DNA of 64,000 bases from an uncultured beta proteobacterium (GCA_903821995.1 CAIJNI010000066.1:1-64000), one strand, 5' to 3'; counted from the stretch's first letter, positions 1-8,293 are shown. Numbers and translations: made by a program. Notes: generated by a model not told the origin, from the sequence alone.

Positions 1-17
1 ATCGGATGCGCGACAAA

Positions 18-65
18 CCTCGCCATTCATGGCGGGGAAGAATAGCGCGGACGGCGCAGCCGTCC
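18..65. repeat. Two adjacent hairpins at the IS remnant end
   Basis: The first hairpin pairs cctcgcca with tggcgggg (8 bp including a G-T pair, 4-base loop) at 18-37. The second pairs ggacggc with gccgtcc (7 bp, gca loop) at 49-65. They lie just downstream of the TnpA-like reading frame, where IS200/IS605 elements keep the imperfect palindromes recognised by the transposase. They could also act as a terminator-like structure, but neither is followed by a clear T-run. Confidence 0.6.
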
Positions 66-71
66 TAGAAC

Positions 72-152
72 TTAATGTGGTGTTTGTTGTTGTTCGATGT
101 ACTGCCGAATAATCGCTATTGGCGCTCCGCCGCAACTCCCCGCTGGGCAGCT
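72..152 (-). pseudogene. C-terminal fragment of an IS200/IS605 TnpA transposase
   Basis: The minus-strand frame from 152 down to a TAA at 72-74 reads a 26-residue tail containing GGAPIAIIRQYIEQQ. This matches the usual end of IS200/IS605 Y1 transposases (SxGGAPxxxIRQYIEQQ pattern). An in-frame stop lies immediately upstream at 153-155, so only the extreme C-terminus survives and the catalytic HUH and tyrosine regions are gone. The 68-aa ORF called across this region is in a different frame and is spurious. The assignment rests on recalled family motifs. Confidence 0.6.
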
Positions 153-277
153 TTAAGAAGCACGAACAAAACTTGGCCAAGTATCAACGGCGCATGAGCA
201 ACAAAGTCAAATTTAGTAATAACTGGAAAAAGGAAAAAGCCAAAGTTAATCGCATTCATAGCGCTTTCTTTGTCTAA
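152..277 (+). pseudogene. Internal fragment of an IS605-family TnpB
   Basis: The plus-strand frame reads FKKHEQNLAKYQRRMSNKV followed by KFSNNWKKEKAKVNRIHS and stops with TAA at 275-277. This lysine/arginine-rich helical segment is the recognisable middle part of TnpB (OrfB) proteins, of the form L-x-K-x-Q-R-x-L-S-x-K followed by S-x-N-x-x-K-x-x-x-K-V-x-R-x-H. The RuvC-like catalytic parts and zinc finger are absent. The stop seven residues after the RIHS motif, and the abrupt join to the opposite-strand tnpA piece, show it is a relic. Confidence 0.65.
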
Positions 278-351
278 GGCGAACAAAATCCTAACGGTTA
301 TTTGAAAAGAGTTTATTCTCAAGGCTCTAATTAATCCTTTGAATAGTATCT

Positions 352-1587
352 ATGAGCCTTACTGAAAAAGTACAAACAACCCCTATAGAGCTGCAAAAAC
401 TGTCGTGGGAGAGTGATGATCAAAGTTATGAGCGCCTATGGAAAAGCGAGAATGGGCACTTACCCCCTAAAAAAGTAGTCGTCGTAGATGACACCATTAC
501 TGCAGATCAGGCTTATCAATTTGCTTGTGAAGGAACTGGGATGCTCTGGTTGGGCGATTTTCAGAATGCGAGGCAATTGCTCAAGGCCTTAGTTCGCAGA
601 GTTGATCAGCCCTCTAAACGAGGTCGCAGGGCTGCTAAAGGTCCGCAAAAAGAGATTAATGAAGCTGCAACATCTGCTTCGGTTCAAAAATTTCATCTTT
701 ATCGCCAAGCGCAATTACAAAAAGCACGGGTGTTGAATATGCTTCTGATACCTATGGAGGCTAACCATATTTGCCCATTAAAGCGTGCACCTGAAGTATA
801 TGCTGCATGTATGGAAGTCTATGGCGAAATTGATCAAGCTTATGTGACTTCGCTCAGAGAACTTATTGCTTTGATTAGTGCATATGAATGGAGAAAAAAG
901 GGAGTCAGTATTGAAGTTCTCAAAGATCAGCCTTTTAAGATTCATCCTCAATATGGCGTATTTTCTCCAGTAAGGGGAGAGTATCTCTCCTTAATTTGTA
1001 GTGCTCCTCTTCCGCGGGCATTGCAGAAAAAATCCATCGCCTTAGATATTGGGGCTGGCACTGGAGTGATTTCTATTCTTTTAGCTAAAAAAGGGATTGA
1101 GCGGATTATTGCAACAGAAAATAACCCCCGTGCAATCAAGTGCGCCAAAGATAACGTCAAACTATTAAAGCTTTCACAACAAATTGAGATACGGGATGTC
1201 GATTTGTTTCCTAAAGAATTGGCTAGTCTGATTGTATGTAATCCTCCGTGGTTACCTGGTAAGCCAAGTTCACTGTTAGAGCATGCGATTTATGATCCCC
1301 AAAGTCAAATGTTGAAGGGATTTTTATCCCAACTCAAAGAACACTTACTACCTGACGGTGAAGGTTGGCTTATTATGTCTAACTTTGCCGAGTTACTCGG
1401 TTTAAGAGAGGTAGGAGATTTGGAAAATATGTTTAAAGAAAATAATTTAATTGTGATTGATAAGTTAACCACACGACCTAATCATCCAAGGGCTAATGAA
1501 ATTGATGACCCACTCTTTGAAGCTAGATCACAAGAAGTCACTTCTTTATGGCGGCTTGGGGTTCTTAATGACGTGAAACTGAGCTAG
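352..1587 (+). CDS. Class I SAM-dependent methyltransferase (PrmC/RsmC-like)
   Basis: The 411-aa protein has a C-terminal Rossmann methyltransferase domain, roughly residues 220-345. The SAM-binding motif I is ALDIGAGTGVISILLAKKG and motif IV is VCNPPW, the NPP[FWY] signature of enzymes that methylate amide or exocyclic amine nitrogens, such as PrmC, TrmN6 and RsmC-type proteins. The N-terminal ~200 residues have no motif I recognise and include a basic segment (KRGRRAAKGPQK). The substrate cannot be deduced. It stands alone between the IS remnant and the convergent tctA. The start is the first ATG of the frame and its ribosome-binding site is weak. Confidence is high for the fold and low for function. 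Confidence 0.8.
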   Translation: MSLTEKVQTTPIELQKLSWESDDQSYERLWKSENGHLPPKKVVVVDDTITADQAYQFACEGTGMLWLGDFQNARQLLKALVRRVDQPSKRGRRAAKGPQKEINEAATSASVQKFHLYRQAQLQKARVLNMLLIPMEANHICPLKRAPEVYAACMEVYGEIDQAYVTSLRELIALISAYEWRKKGVSIEVLKDQPFKIHPQYGVFSPVRGEYLSLICSAPLPRALQKKSIALDIGAGTGVISILLAKKGIERIIATENNPRAIKCAKDNVKLLKLSQQIEIRDVDLFPKELASLIVCNPPWLPGKPSSLLEHAIYDPQSQMLKGFLSQLKEHLLPDGEGWLIMSNFAELLGLREVGDLENMFKENNLIVIDKLTTRPNHPRANEIDDPLFEARSQEVTSLWRLGVLNDVKLS

Positions 1588-1673
1588 TTTTTATCGATCC
1601 AAGTCATTGGAAAGTCACTAAAGTTATGAGTACTCAGGATGCAATAGAAGCTGTGAATACTCTCTTTCATTAG
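1572..1673 (+). other. Short open frame after the methyltransferase, possible gene remnant
   Basis: A 33-codon frame free of stops overlaps the end of the methyltransferase gene and reads FIDPSHWKVTKVMSTQDAIE. Its composition looks protein-like rather than random, and it ends at TAG 1671-1673. An internal ATG lies at 1627. I recognise no family. It may be the tail of a decayed gene or chance. Confidence 0.2.
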
Positions 1674-1718
1674 GGGGCTCAATTGGCATCAGTTCAAAAT
1701 AGTACAAGACTACATTGA

Positions 1719-3227
1719 TTAAGAAGATTCGCTTTTAGAAGTCTTAAAGATAACAAGGAATTTACTAATTAATGGCCAAAATAATAACAAGATACCTAAT
1801 GAAGTGATAGTTCCAACAAGTGTTGTTGAGAAAAACACATCTAGGCCACCTGATGAGATAAGCATGGATTGTCTAAATGACTCTTCTGCTCGACTTCCCA
1901 GAACTAAGGCAAGTACTAAAGGGGCCATTGGGTAGTCTAATTTTTTAAATATGTAACCCATTACTCCAAAGCCCAACATCAACCAAATATCGAATAAGGC
2001 ATTATGAACTGTGTAGGCTCCTACGGTACAGATGACAATAATGATTGGGGCAATGATTGAAAATGGTATTCGAAGAATAGAGGCAAATATTGGAACGCAG
2101 GTTAAGCACATAAATAGGCCAACGACATTACCTAAATACATACTGGCGATTAATCCCCAAACAAAATCAGGTTTTTCAACAAATAAAAGGGGGCCGGGTT
2201 GCAGACCCCAAATTAATAAGCCACCCAATAATACAGCTGCAGTCGGAGATCCTGGAATACCCAGAGAAAGCATTGGTAAAAGCGCTGATGTTCCTGCAGC
2301 ATGCGCGGCGGTTTCTGGAGCAATAATCCCCTCAATTTCTCCTTTGCCAAATTGGTCACTATTTTTTGAAAACCGCTTAGCTAACCCGTAGCTCATAAAT
2401 GAAGCTGGTGTTGCTCCACCAGGAGTGATTCCCATCCAACATCCAATTAAACAACTTCGAAGAGATGTAGCCCAATACTTAGGTAACTTTTTCCATGTTT
2501 CGAGCACAATTTGATATCGAATTTTTCCTGTAGCCCCTTTAAATGCGAGACCTTCTTCCATCGCTAATAATATTTCTCCTATACCAAAAAGCCCAATAAC
2601 TGCGATGAGGAAATCAAATCCTCTCATGAGTTCATTAAATCCATAAGTTAAGCGCAATTGACCAGTGATGCCATCCATGCCAATAGTGGATAGCCCAAAG
2701 CCAAGCATTATCATCGTAATTACTTTAAATGGTGATGTCTTATTTAGACCGACAAAGCTACAAAATGTTAAAAAATATACCGAAAAGAATTCTGGAGGGC
2801 CAAATTTTAGGGCAAATGATGCCACCATGGGAGCAAGGAATGTAATCATAATGACGGCAACAAGTGCGCCAACAAAAGAAGATGTGAAAGCGGTTGTTAG
2901 TGCTTCTGCGGCTCTTCCATTTTGCGCCATTGGATGACCATCAAATGTAGTAGCAACTGACCATGGCTCGCCTGGGATATTAAAAAGAATAGATGTAATT
3001 GCACCACCAAAAAGTGCACCCCAATAGATGCAGGAGAGCATGATAATAGCGGATGTAGGTGGCATCGTGAAAGTTAATGGCAATAAAATAGCAATCCCAT
3101 TTGCGCCACCAAGGCCTGGTAAAACTCCAATAATTACCCCTAAAGATATCCCAACAAGCATTAATAGAATATTGAAAGGTGTTAGTGCTACTGAGAAACC
3201 ATGAAATAACGCGCTTACTTCATCCAA
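1719..3227 (-). CDS. tctA: Tripartite tricarboxylate transporter, large permease subunit TctA
   Basis: TctA is the large membrane subunit (about 12 helices) of Tct secondary transporters, which take up carboxylates captured by a periplasmic binding protein. The protein shows the family hallmarks: an N-terminal glycine-rich GVLPGLGGANGIAILLPLTF segment and a central GITPGGATPASFMSYGLAKR motif, followed by SLGIPGSPTAAVLLGGLL. Total length near 500 residues is normal. The tracked ORF begins at a TTG (3239). A second TTG at 3227 has GGAG six bases upstream and is preferred here. It is the last gene of tctC-tctB-tctA, 28 bases after tctB. The substrate is not known from sequence; context suggests oxalate or a related acid. 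Confidence 0.92.
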   Translation of the reverse strand: MDEVSALFHGFSVALTPFNILLMLVGISLGVIIGVLPGLGGANGIAILLPLTFTMPPTSAIIMLSCIYWGALFGGAITSILFNIPGEPWSVATTFDGHPMAQNGRAAEALTTAFTSSFVGALVAVIMITFLAPMVASFALKFGPPEFFSVYFLTFCSFVGLNKTSPFKVITMIMLGFGLSTIGMDGITGQLRLTYGFNELMRGFDFLIAVIGLFGIGEILLAMEEGLAFKGATGKIRYQIVLETWKKLPKYWATSLRSCLIGCWMGITPGGATPASFMSYGLAKRFSKNSDQFGKGEIEGIIAPETAAHAAGTSALLPMLSLGIPGSPTAAVLLGGLLIWGLQPGPLLFVEKPDFVWGLIASMYLGNVVGLFMCLTCVPIFASILRIPFSIIAPIIIVICTVGAYTVHNALFDIWLMLGFGVMGYIFKKLDYPMAPLVLALVLGSRAEESFRQSMLISSGGLDVFFSTTLVGTITSLGILLLFWPLISKFLVIFKTSKSESS

Positions 3228-3255
3228 AATATACTCCAACTATTTGTTATATCAA

Positions 3256-3771
3256 TTAATTGACGCCAATCATCGAGAGAGGGTTATACAAATTACCATG
3301 GGGCAAGGGAACTTGGAACCACATTTCAAACATTAAATATAAAACCACTCCGACAAATACGCCAATGAGGATTGCTTTCCAATATGCATATTTCCCAATC
3401 CAAATCATAAAAACAGAAATATAAATCATGCTTGATACATAAATGCCGATCAGGCTAACCCCAAAAATAAATGTAATCGCAGGAATGAGAATGCAAAGCA
3501 CTTGTTTAAATGCACTTTTTTTGACGAACGGCTCGGTAAGATTTTTTTTATCCAGGACTAACTTTTCATAAAGTACTAAAGTGCTAGAAACAAACATCAT
3601 TAAAAAAATATAGAAAGGAAAGTAACCGGATTCTGGACCATCAGGAGTCCATTTAGCCCCTAGTTTGATACTCCCAATCATTAGAAAAATGCTAAACGCG
3701 ATACAAATAAGCGCAAACACAATTTCTATCATACGCAAACTAGGTCCAGAATCATCTTGTTGATCTACCAT
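3256..3771 (-). CDS. tctB: Tripartite tricarboxylate transporter, small permease subunit TctB
   Basis: A 171-aa hydrophobic protein with about four membrane-spanning stretches: residues ~14-34 (IVFALICIAFSIFLMIGSI), ~48-66, ~90-115 and ~120-155. This is the size and topology of TctB, the poorly conserved small membrane subunit that pairs with TctA. The GYFPF motif after the first helix is typical of TctB. It sits between tctC and tctA in the same direction with 30 and 28 base gaps, so co-transcription is expected. It starts at ATG. Confidence 0.88.
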   Translation of the reverse strand: MVDQQDDSGPSLRMIEIVFALICIAFSIFLMIGSIKLGAKWTPDGPESGYFPFYIFLMMFVSSTLVLYEKLVLDKKNLTEPFVKKSAFKQVLCILIPAITFIFGVSLIGIYVSSMIYISVFMIWIGKYAYWKAILIGVFVGVVLYLMFEMWFQVPLPHGNLYNPLSMIGVN

Positions 3772-3801
3772 TGATACACCCTATAAGAATCTCACGAATG
3801 A

Positions 3802-4809
3802 TTACTTAGCTAAAAATCCTGCTTCACTCATCAGTTGTTTATGAAGAGCCTCATTTTTTTCAAGCCAATTAACATATTCTTTTCCAGTCATAAAGGTTTG
3901 ATTAAAGGCCCCATCAGCCATAAATTTTTTCCATTCTGGAGTTTCACGTACTTTTTTGAAGAGTTCAATATAATAATTCACTTGTTCTTGTGTTACACCC
4001 GCTGGCATAAAAATACCACGAAGCATGACGTAATCGGTAGGTATCCCCGCTTCGGAGCAAGTTGGAATGTCATTCCAAGACTGTGTGTCAGTAATCTTTT
4101 CTTTATAGGGCATTCTGGTATCGTCAAATACGCATAAAGCCTTTAATTTTCCCGCCCGCCATTGGGCAACAGCCTCAATTGGATTATTCACTGTTGAATC
4201 AATATGGTTCCCAACGAGTTGAATCGCTACATCCCCACCACCTTTAAATGGCAGATATGTAAATTTGGCACCTGTAGCTTTCTCTAAACCAACAGTTAAT
4301 ATTTGATCTTCTTGTTTTGATCCTGTACCACCCATTTTAAATTTACCAGGACCGGCCACTTTAGCGGCTTGGATAAATTCATTGGCATTTTTATAAGGCT
4401 TCTCACTATTTGTCCAAAGTATAAATTGGTCTAGAGCTAACATTGCTACAGGGGTCATCTCTTTCCAATTAAATGGAACGCCGGTTGCAAGTGGTGTTGT
4501 AAAAAGATTAGACAAGGTAATAATAATTTTGTGTGGATCACCCTTGGATTCTTTAACGGCCAAGAAACCTTCCGCACCAGCACCAGCAGATTTATTAATA
4601 GGAATAATAGATTGCTTCATTAAATTATTTTTGGTGATGATTCCTTGAATCATCCGAGCCATTTGATCAGCTCCACCGCCTTGACCTGCTGGGATTACAA
4701 ATTCTACAGGCTTACTTGGCTCCCATGCCATACAGGATAACGAAAGCAATAAACTACATAGAAGAACGCAACATGTTCTTAAATTTGATGTACTCAATTT
4801 ATTGTTCAA
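3802..4809 (-). CDS. tctC: Tct-system periplasmic substrate-binding protein (Bug/TctC family)
   Basis: This is the extracytoplasmic receptor of the Tct system. The first ~28 residues form a signal peptide (hydrophobic core CVLLCSLLLSLSCMA), after which the mature protein starts with WEPSKPVEFVIPAGQGGGAD, the conserved opening of the Bug family. The usual length is ~320 aa and this protein has 335. A conserved PFKGGGDVAIQLVGNHID segment lines the ligand site in Bug proteins. The start appears to be TTG with AAGGG upstream; no ATG is available before the signal peptide. It is first in tctC-tctB-tctA, so the receptor is made most abundantly. The ligand is unknown. Oxalate is a context-based guess. 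Confidence 0.9.
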   Translation of the reverse strand: MNNKLSTSNLRTCCVLLCSLLLSLSCMAWEPSKPVEFVIPAGQGGGADQMARMIQGIITKNNLMKQSIIPINKSAGAGAEGFLAVKESKGDPHKIIITLSNLFTTPLATGVPFNWKEMTPVAMLALDQFILWTNSEKPYKNANEFIQAAKVAGPGKFKMGGTGSKQEDQILTVGLEKATGAKFTYLPFKGGGDVAIQLVGNHIDSTVNNPIEAVAQWRAGKLKALCVFDDTRMPYKEKITDTQSWNDIPTCSEAGIPTDYVMLRGIFMPAGVTQEQVNYYIELFKKVRETPEWKKFMADGAFNQTFMTGKEYVNWLEKNEALHKQLMSEAGFLAK

Positions 4810-5229
4810 TACGCTATATATCCCTTCAATTTTTTAAATTTTACGGTATAACAAGATTAACAAATGATTTTTATAAATCAATAATAAAACTAAATTTCCC
4901 AAGACAAAAAAATCAAACTATCAACAACTTTTGAATGAATGACGGAATAACTTAATAGTAGATTTATCTCACACTTTTGGATTGTGGGTAATAATTTAAA
5001 CATAGTGGTTAAGTAGATACCCTAATCTCTCTATAAATAAAGCTTTGATAACATTGGGTATTTAGGAAAAAGAATTTAAATTGTGATAAAAATTAAATCC
5101 ATTTTCTAAAGGATCACTAATGACCTTTAGGGATTTATATGCTAAGTGCATAATGGTTTACCCTTTTATTCGGGGTGGATTTTTGAATTTGTTGTAATTG
5201 ATAAGATGCCAAATATTCAAAGTTTAAAT
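4810..5229. other. 420-base AT-rich intergenic region upstream of tctC
   Basis: No credible gene is present; the tracked ORFs here are low-complexity AT-rich frames. The region separates the formyltransferase-like gene from tctC on the minus strand and should contain the tct promoter. It has an inverted repeat at 5106-5130 and a palindrome GTTTAAATTTAAAC at 5222-5235 that overlaps the stop codon of the upstream gene. No convincing terminator or -35/-10 pair was found by eye. Confidence 0.5.
5106..5130. repeat. Inverted repeat CTAAAGG-N11-CCTTTAG
   Basis: Two perfect 7-base arms are separated by 11 bases in the non-coding region between the formyltransferase-like gene and tctC. The spacing could suit a dimeric regulator or a weak hairpin. 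There is no adjacent T-run on either strand to make it a normal terminator. Its role is unassigned. Confidence 0.35.
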
Positions 5230-6165
5230 TTAAACGTCAAAATTATCCCCAATAACCATCCCAAGCTCGGTTGCCACATTTGCGGCCGAATCTTTTTTAC
5301 CCGTAGCAGATTTGGCTTTAATAATTTCAATTTGCCCCCCTGGGCAAGCGACAAAGATAGAGTCTGAGTTGATATCAGTGATTTGTCCTGGTTGACCTTT
5401 AACTGATTTAAAGGTTGGGCTGATATGTTTACGACAGTCGTAAATTTGAACCTTCTGACCTTTATACGTAGCCCAAGCCCCTGGAGCAGGATTAGTAGCC
5501 CGGATCAGGTTGTAGGTTGCATTAATATGATTAAACCAATTGATCTTAGCGACTGAACTATTAAACCAACCTTCATAATTAGCTAAGGATTCGTCTTGGA
5601 TGATTTCTGTGTGCTTCGAATTAACCACCAAATCAGCAGCTTCTAGCATTGCTGCAACCCCAACTGGAAATAGGCGATTAAAATAGATTTCCCCTAAAGT
5701 ATCATCCGGCCCAATTGGGACGGTCTTTTGGAGAATAACTGCGCCTTCATCCATACCATCAGACGGCCTAAATATCGTTAATCCTGTTTCGGTCTCACCA
5801 AGAGCAATCGCCCAGTTAATAGCACTAGGTCCTCTGTACTTGGGTAATAGAGATGGATGATATTGAATCGTGCCATATTTTGTACAGTGAACAAGCTCTT
5901 GAGGCACAAATTGAAGTACATAGGCCATGACAATTAACTCGGCACCTGAATTACGCATAAGATCCACAAGTTCTGGACCCTTTAAAGACGGCAGTTGAAG
6001 TGGCGTAATATCGCGTGCAATGGCGCCAAGCTTTATAGCGTCAGGTTTATTGGATTTAGGGTTATCTGGTGGGCAACAAACAATGACGACCTCATCACCT
6101 CGGTCTAAAAAGGCGTCAAGTACAGCTTTACCAAAATCCGCACTTCCAATAATTGCTATCTTCAT
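5230..6165 (-). CDS. Formyltransferase-family protein, 10-formyl-THF hydrolase-like
   Basis: A 311-aa protein with an N-terminal formyltransferase domain and a C-terminal FMT_C-like domain (PAPGAWATYKGQKVQIYD). The active-site segment reads YHPSLLPKYRGPSAINWAI. True methionyl-tRNA formyltransferases have N-x-H before SLLP and RGAAP after it. The Y-H-P and SAINW pattern instead matches the hydrolase domain of 10-formyl-THF dehydrogenase, with the catalytic aspartate probably in DGMDEGAVI. It is therefore likely to release or transfer formyl groups at tetrahydrofolate, not to charge tRNA. The tracked ORF starts at a TTG; the ATG at 6165 gives MKIAIIGSADFG, the normal family start. Divergent from oxc, it probably handles C1 units from oxalate breakdown (inference). 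Confidence 0.75.
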   Translation of the reverse strand: MKIAIIGSADFGKAVLDAFLDRGDEVVIVCCPPDNPKSNKPDAIKLGAIARDITPLQLPSLKGPELVDLMRNSGAELIVMAYVLQFVPQELVHCTKYGTIQYHPSLLPKYRGPSAINWAIALGETETGLTIFRPSDGMDEGAVILQKTVPIGPDDTLGEIYFNRLFPVGVAAMLEAADLVVNSKHTEIIQDESLANYEGWFNSSVAKINWFNHINATYNLIRATNPAPGAWATYKGQKVQIYDCRKHISPTFKSVKGQPGQITDINSDSIFVACPGGQIEIIKAKSATGKKDSAANVATELGMVIGDNFDV

Positions 6166-6484
6166 GATGTTGTCTTTAGTATAAAAAATAGGGGTAATCA
6201 AAAACTGCAAAAGCCATTAATAAAGCATTCATTGAGTCCTAATGTTTGAACGTCTTAAAAATTAAATTTAATTATAAATGGAGCTGGTCTAAATTCAATC
6301 TAGAGGACATAAAAAATAAAGATGAATTTCTTTAAAACTGTGTTGTGTTGGGTGGGCTACCCCATGATTACACCCTATAATTGTTTACCCTAAGCCCTGA
6401 AAGAACAGGGATGATTTCTATTTTTTTTAAACTTGTATGATATTCTTGGCAAGTGAAAACTGACTCTAATAGAGGAAAATTTAA
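6166..6484. promoter_or_regulatory. Divergent control region between the formyltransferase gene and oxc
   Basis: This 319-base region must hold the promoters for both the minus-strand C1/tct genes and the plus-strand oxc operon. Visible elements are a dyad CCCTG-N6-CAGGG at 6395-6410, a possible -10 TATGAT at 6436-6441 without a good -35, and AGAGGAAA just before the oxc ATG. The dyad sits upstream of the putative -10, where an operator could lie. No riboswitch-like structure was recognised. Confidence 0.45.
6395..6410. repeat. Dyad CCCTG-N6-CAGGG upstream of oxc
   Basis: Perfect 5-base arms with a 6-base spacer lie about 75 bases before the oxc start and about 25 bases upstream of the candidate -10. 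The size and location fit a regulator operator. The short arms mean it could also be chance. Confidence 0.3.
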
Positions 6485-8221
6485 ATGACTAATGACGCAA
6501 CTGCCAGCGCAACAACTAGCGCAACAGCTGAAACGATAGATGGTTTTCATCTGGTTATTAATGCATTAAAGTTAAATGACATTGATACAATTTTTGGTCT
6601 TCCAGGTATTCCAATTACTGATTTAACCCGGATGGCCCAAGCTGAAGGTATGAGGGTAATCTCCTTTCGCCATGAGCAGCATGCTGGCAACGCCGCAGCT
6701 GCAGCTGGATTTTTAACTCAAAAACCTGGTATTTGTTTGACGGTCTCCGCACCGGGTTTTTTAAATGGATTAACGGCACTGTCAAATGCCACAGTCAATT
6801 GCTTCCCGATGATTTTGATTAGTGGCTCAAGCGAGCGTGAAATTGTAGACTTACAGCAAGGTGACTATGAGGAAATGGACCAGTTGGCGATTGCTAAGCC
6901 ACTATGTAAGGCGGCTTTTCGCGTACTGCATGCTCAAGACATTGGTGTAGGTATAGCTAGGTCGATTCGTGCGGCTCTGTCTGGTCGTCCAGGTGGCGTT
7001 TACCTTGATTTACCAGCTAAATTATTTTCACAAACGATGGAGCGTCTAGAGGGACTGAGTTCCTTGATTAAAGTTGTTGATCCGGCTCCTCGCCAGATCC
7101 CAGCTCCTGATTCTGTAGCGCGCGCTTTGGATCTGTTAAAAGGCGCAAAACGCCCCTTAATCATCCTTGGAAAAGGGGCGGCATACGCTCAAGCTGACGC
7201 AGCTATTCGTAATTTAGTTGAAAAATCTGGCGTACCTTATTTGCCGATGTCCATGGCCAAGGGTTTGTTGCCAGATACTCATGCCTTATCTGCTTCGGCT
7301 GCACGTTCTTATGTGCTAGCTGAGGCCGATGTAGTTATGCTTGTTGGCGCAAGGCTTAATTGGTTGCTCTCCCATGGTAAGGGTAAAACTTGGGGTACCC
7401 CAAAGCAAAAACAATTTATTCAAATTGATATTGAACCTAAAGAAATTGATAGTAACGTGGCGATTGCTGCTCCATTAATTGGAGATATTGGGTCATGTGT
7501 TGAGGCTTTACTTGGTGGTATGGGATCTAACTGGGCTCATCCACCTGCTGATTGGACAAAAGCTATTTTTGAGCGTAAGGAAAAAAATCTGGCAAAAATG
7601 TCAGCAACGCTTGCACTCAATCCAGTACCAATGAATTTTCACAGTGCCTTAGCAGTGGTTAGAACCATTGTGACTGATCGTCCCGATATTATTTTAGTCA
7701 ATGAAGGGGCTAACACCCTTGATTTCACGCGAAGTATTGTAGATATGCATCAACCTCGTAAACGCTTAGACGTAGGTACATGGGGCATTATGGGAATTGG
7801 GATGGGGTTTGCAGTCGCAGCAGCGGTTACGACAAATAAACCCGTTTTAGCAATTGAAGGCGATAGTGCTTTTGGCTTTAGTGGAATGGAAGTTGAAACG
7901 ATTTGTCGCTACAACCTTCCGATTTGTGTTGTGGTCTTTAACAATAATGGTGTGTATGGCGGTATGGACGTGAATAAATCCGGCGGTACTGATGTTGCAC
8001 CAACTGTGTTTGTCAAGGGAGCGCGATACGATAAGCTCATAGAGGCATTCGGCGGAGTTGGTGTTAATGCCACGACGCCTCAAGAGTTAAGTAAAGCTAT
8101 TGTAGAAGCGTTAAATTCTGGCCGACCCACTTTGATAAATGCAGTTATTGATGAGAGTGCAGGGACAGAGAGTGGACGAATTACCCAATTGAATCCTCAA
8201 ACTGCAGCTAAAAAGAGTTGA
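6485..8221 (+). CDS. oxc: Oxalyl-CoA decarboxylase
   Basis: Oxc is a thiamine-diphosphate enzyme that converts oxalyl-CoA to formyl-CoA and CO2. The 578-aa protein follows the Oxalobacter formigenes enzyme closely as I recall it. Shared motifs are SFRHEQHAG with the catalytic glutamate, [56 protein letters not shown] and the ThDP/Mg motif [20 protein letters not shown] followed by NN. Domains run PYR (~20-185), middle (~210-345) and PP (~375-550). The first ~18 residues are an unusual A/T/S-rich tail made of three 12-base repeats. AGAGGAAA precedes the ATG. frc follows 72 bases downstream. Confidence 0.97.
   Translation: MTNDATASATTSATAETIDGFHLVINALKLNDIDTIFGLPGIPITDLTRMAQAEGMRVISFRHEQHAGNAAAAAGFLTQKPGICLTVSAPGFLNGLTALSNATVNCFPMILISGSSEREIVDLQQGDYEEMDQLAIAKPLCKAAFRVLHAQDIGVGIARSIRAALSGRPGGVYLDLPAKLFSQTMERLEGLSSLIKVVDPAPRQIPAPDSVARALDLLKGAKRPLIILGKGAAYAQADAAIRNLVEKSGVPYLPMSMAKGLLPDTHALSASAARSYVLAEADVVMLVGARLNWLLSHGKGKTWGTPKQKQFIQIDIEPKEIDSNVAIAAPLIGDIGSCVEALLGGMGSNWAHPPADWTKAIFERKEKNLAKMSATLALNPVPMNFHSALAVVRTIVTDRPDIILVNEGANTLDFTRSIVDMHQPRKRLDVGTWGIMGIGMGFAVAAAVTTNKPVLAIEGDSAFGFSGMEVETICRYNLPICVVVFNNNGVYGGMDVNKSGGTDVAPTVFVKGARYDKLIEAFGGVGVNATTPQELSKAIVEALNSGRPTLINAVIDESAGTESGRITQLNPQTAAKKS
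6497..6532 (+). repeat. Three in-frame 12-base repeats at the oxc N-terminus
   Basis: The codons for ATAS, ATTS and ATAE follow directly one after another, with two or three of four residues conserved per unit. They add a flexible alanine/threonine/serine tail before the conserved start of the enzyme (IDGFH). Such repeats can expand or contract by slippage without breaking the frame. Confidence 0.7.
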
Positions 8222-8293
8222 GTAAATAAAGTCAAATAAAAAAGCATAGCTGCAGTATTTGAGTTTTAAAAGTTTTTATTTAGGAGATTAATT

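Larger units (their letters stand above)
1..277. mobile_element. Degenerate IS200/IS605-type element remnant
   Basis: This stretch carries pieces of both genes typical of IS605-family elements plus two strong hairpins at the outer edge. A TnpA (Y1 transposase) tail reads on the minus strand and a TnpB piece reads on the plus strand; each is only a few dozen codons long and they abut near base 152. Neither can encode a working protein. IS605-family elements have subterminal hairpins, which fits the two hairpins seen at 18-37 and 49-65. The element continues or ends beyond the left window edge, so its true boundary is unknown. Confidence 0.7.

Noticed and set aside
116-322. 68-aa minus-strand ORF
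   Set aside because: It lies in a different frame from both the TnpA tail and the TnpB fragment, which explain the same DNA better.
2032-2937. Plus-strand ORFs of 119 and 90 aa inside tctA
   Set aside because: They are shadows of the strongly supported minus-strand tctA.
5230-6165. Methionyl-tRNA formyltransferase (fmt)
   Set aside because: The active-site context is YHPSLLP with SAINW, not N-x-H with RGAAP, and the gene is not beside def.
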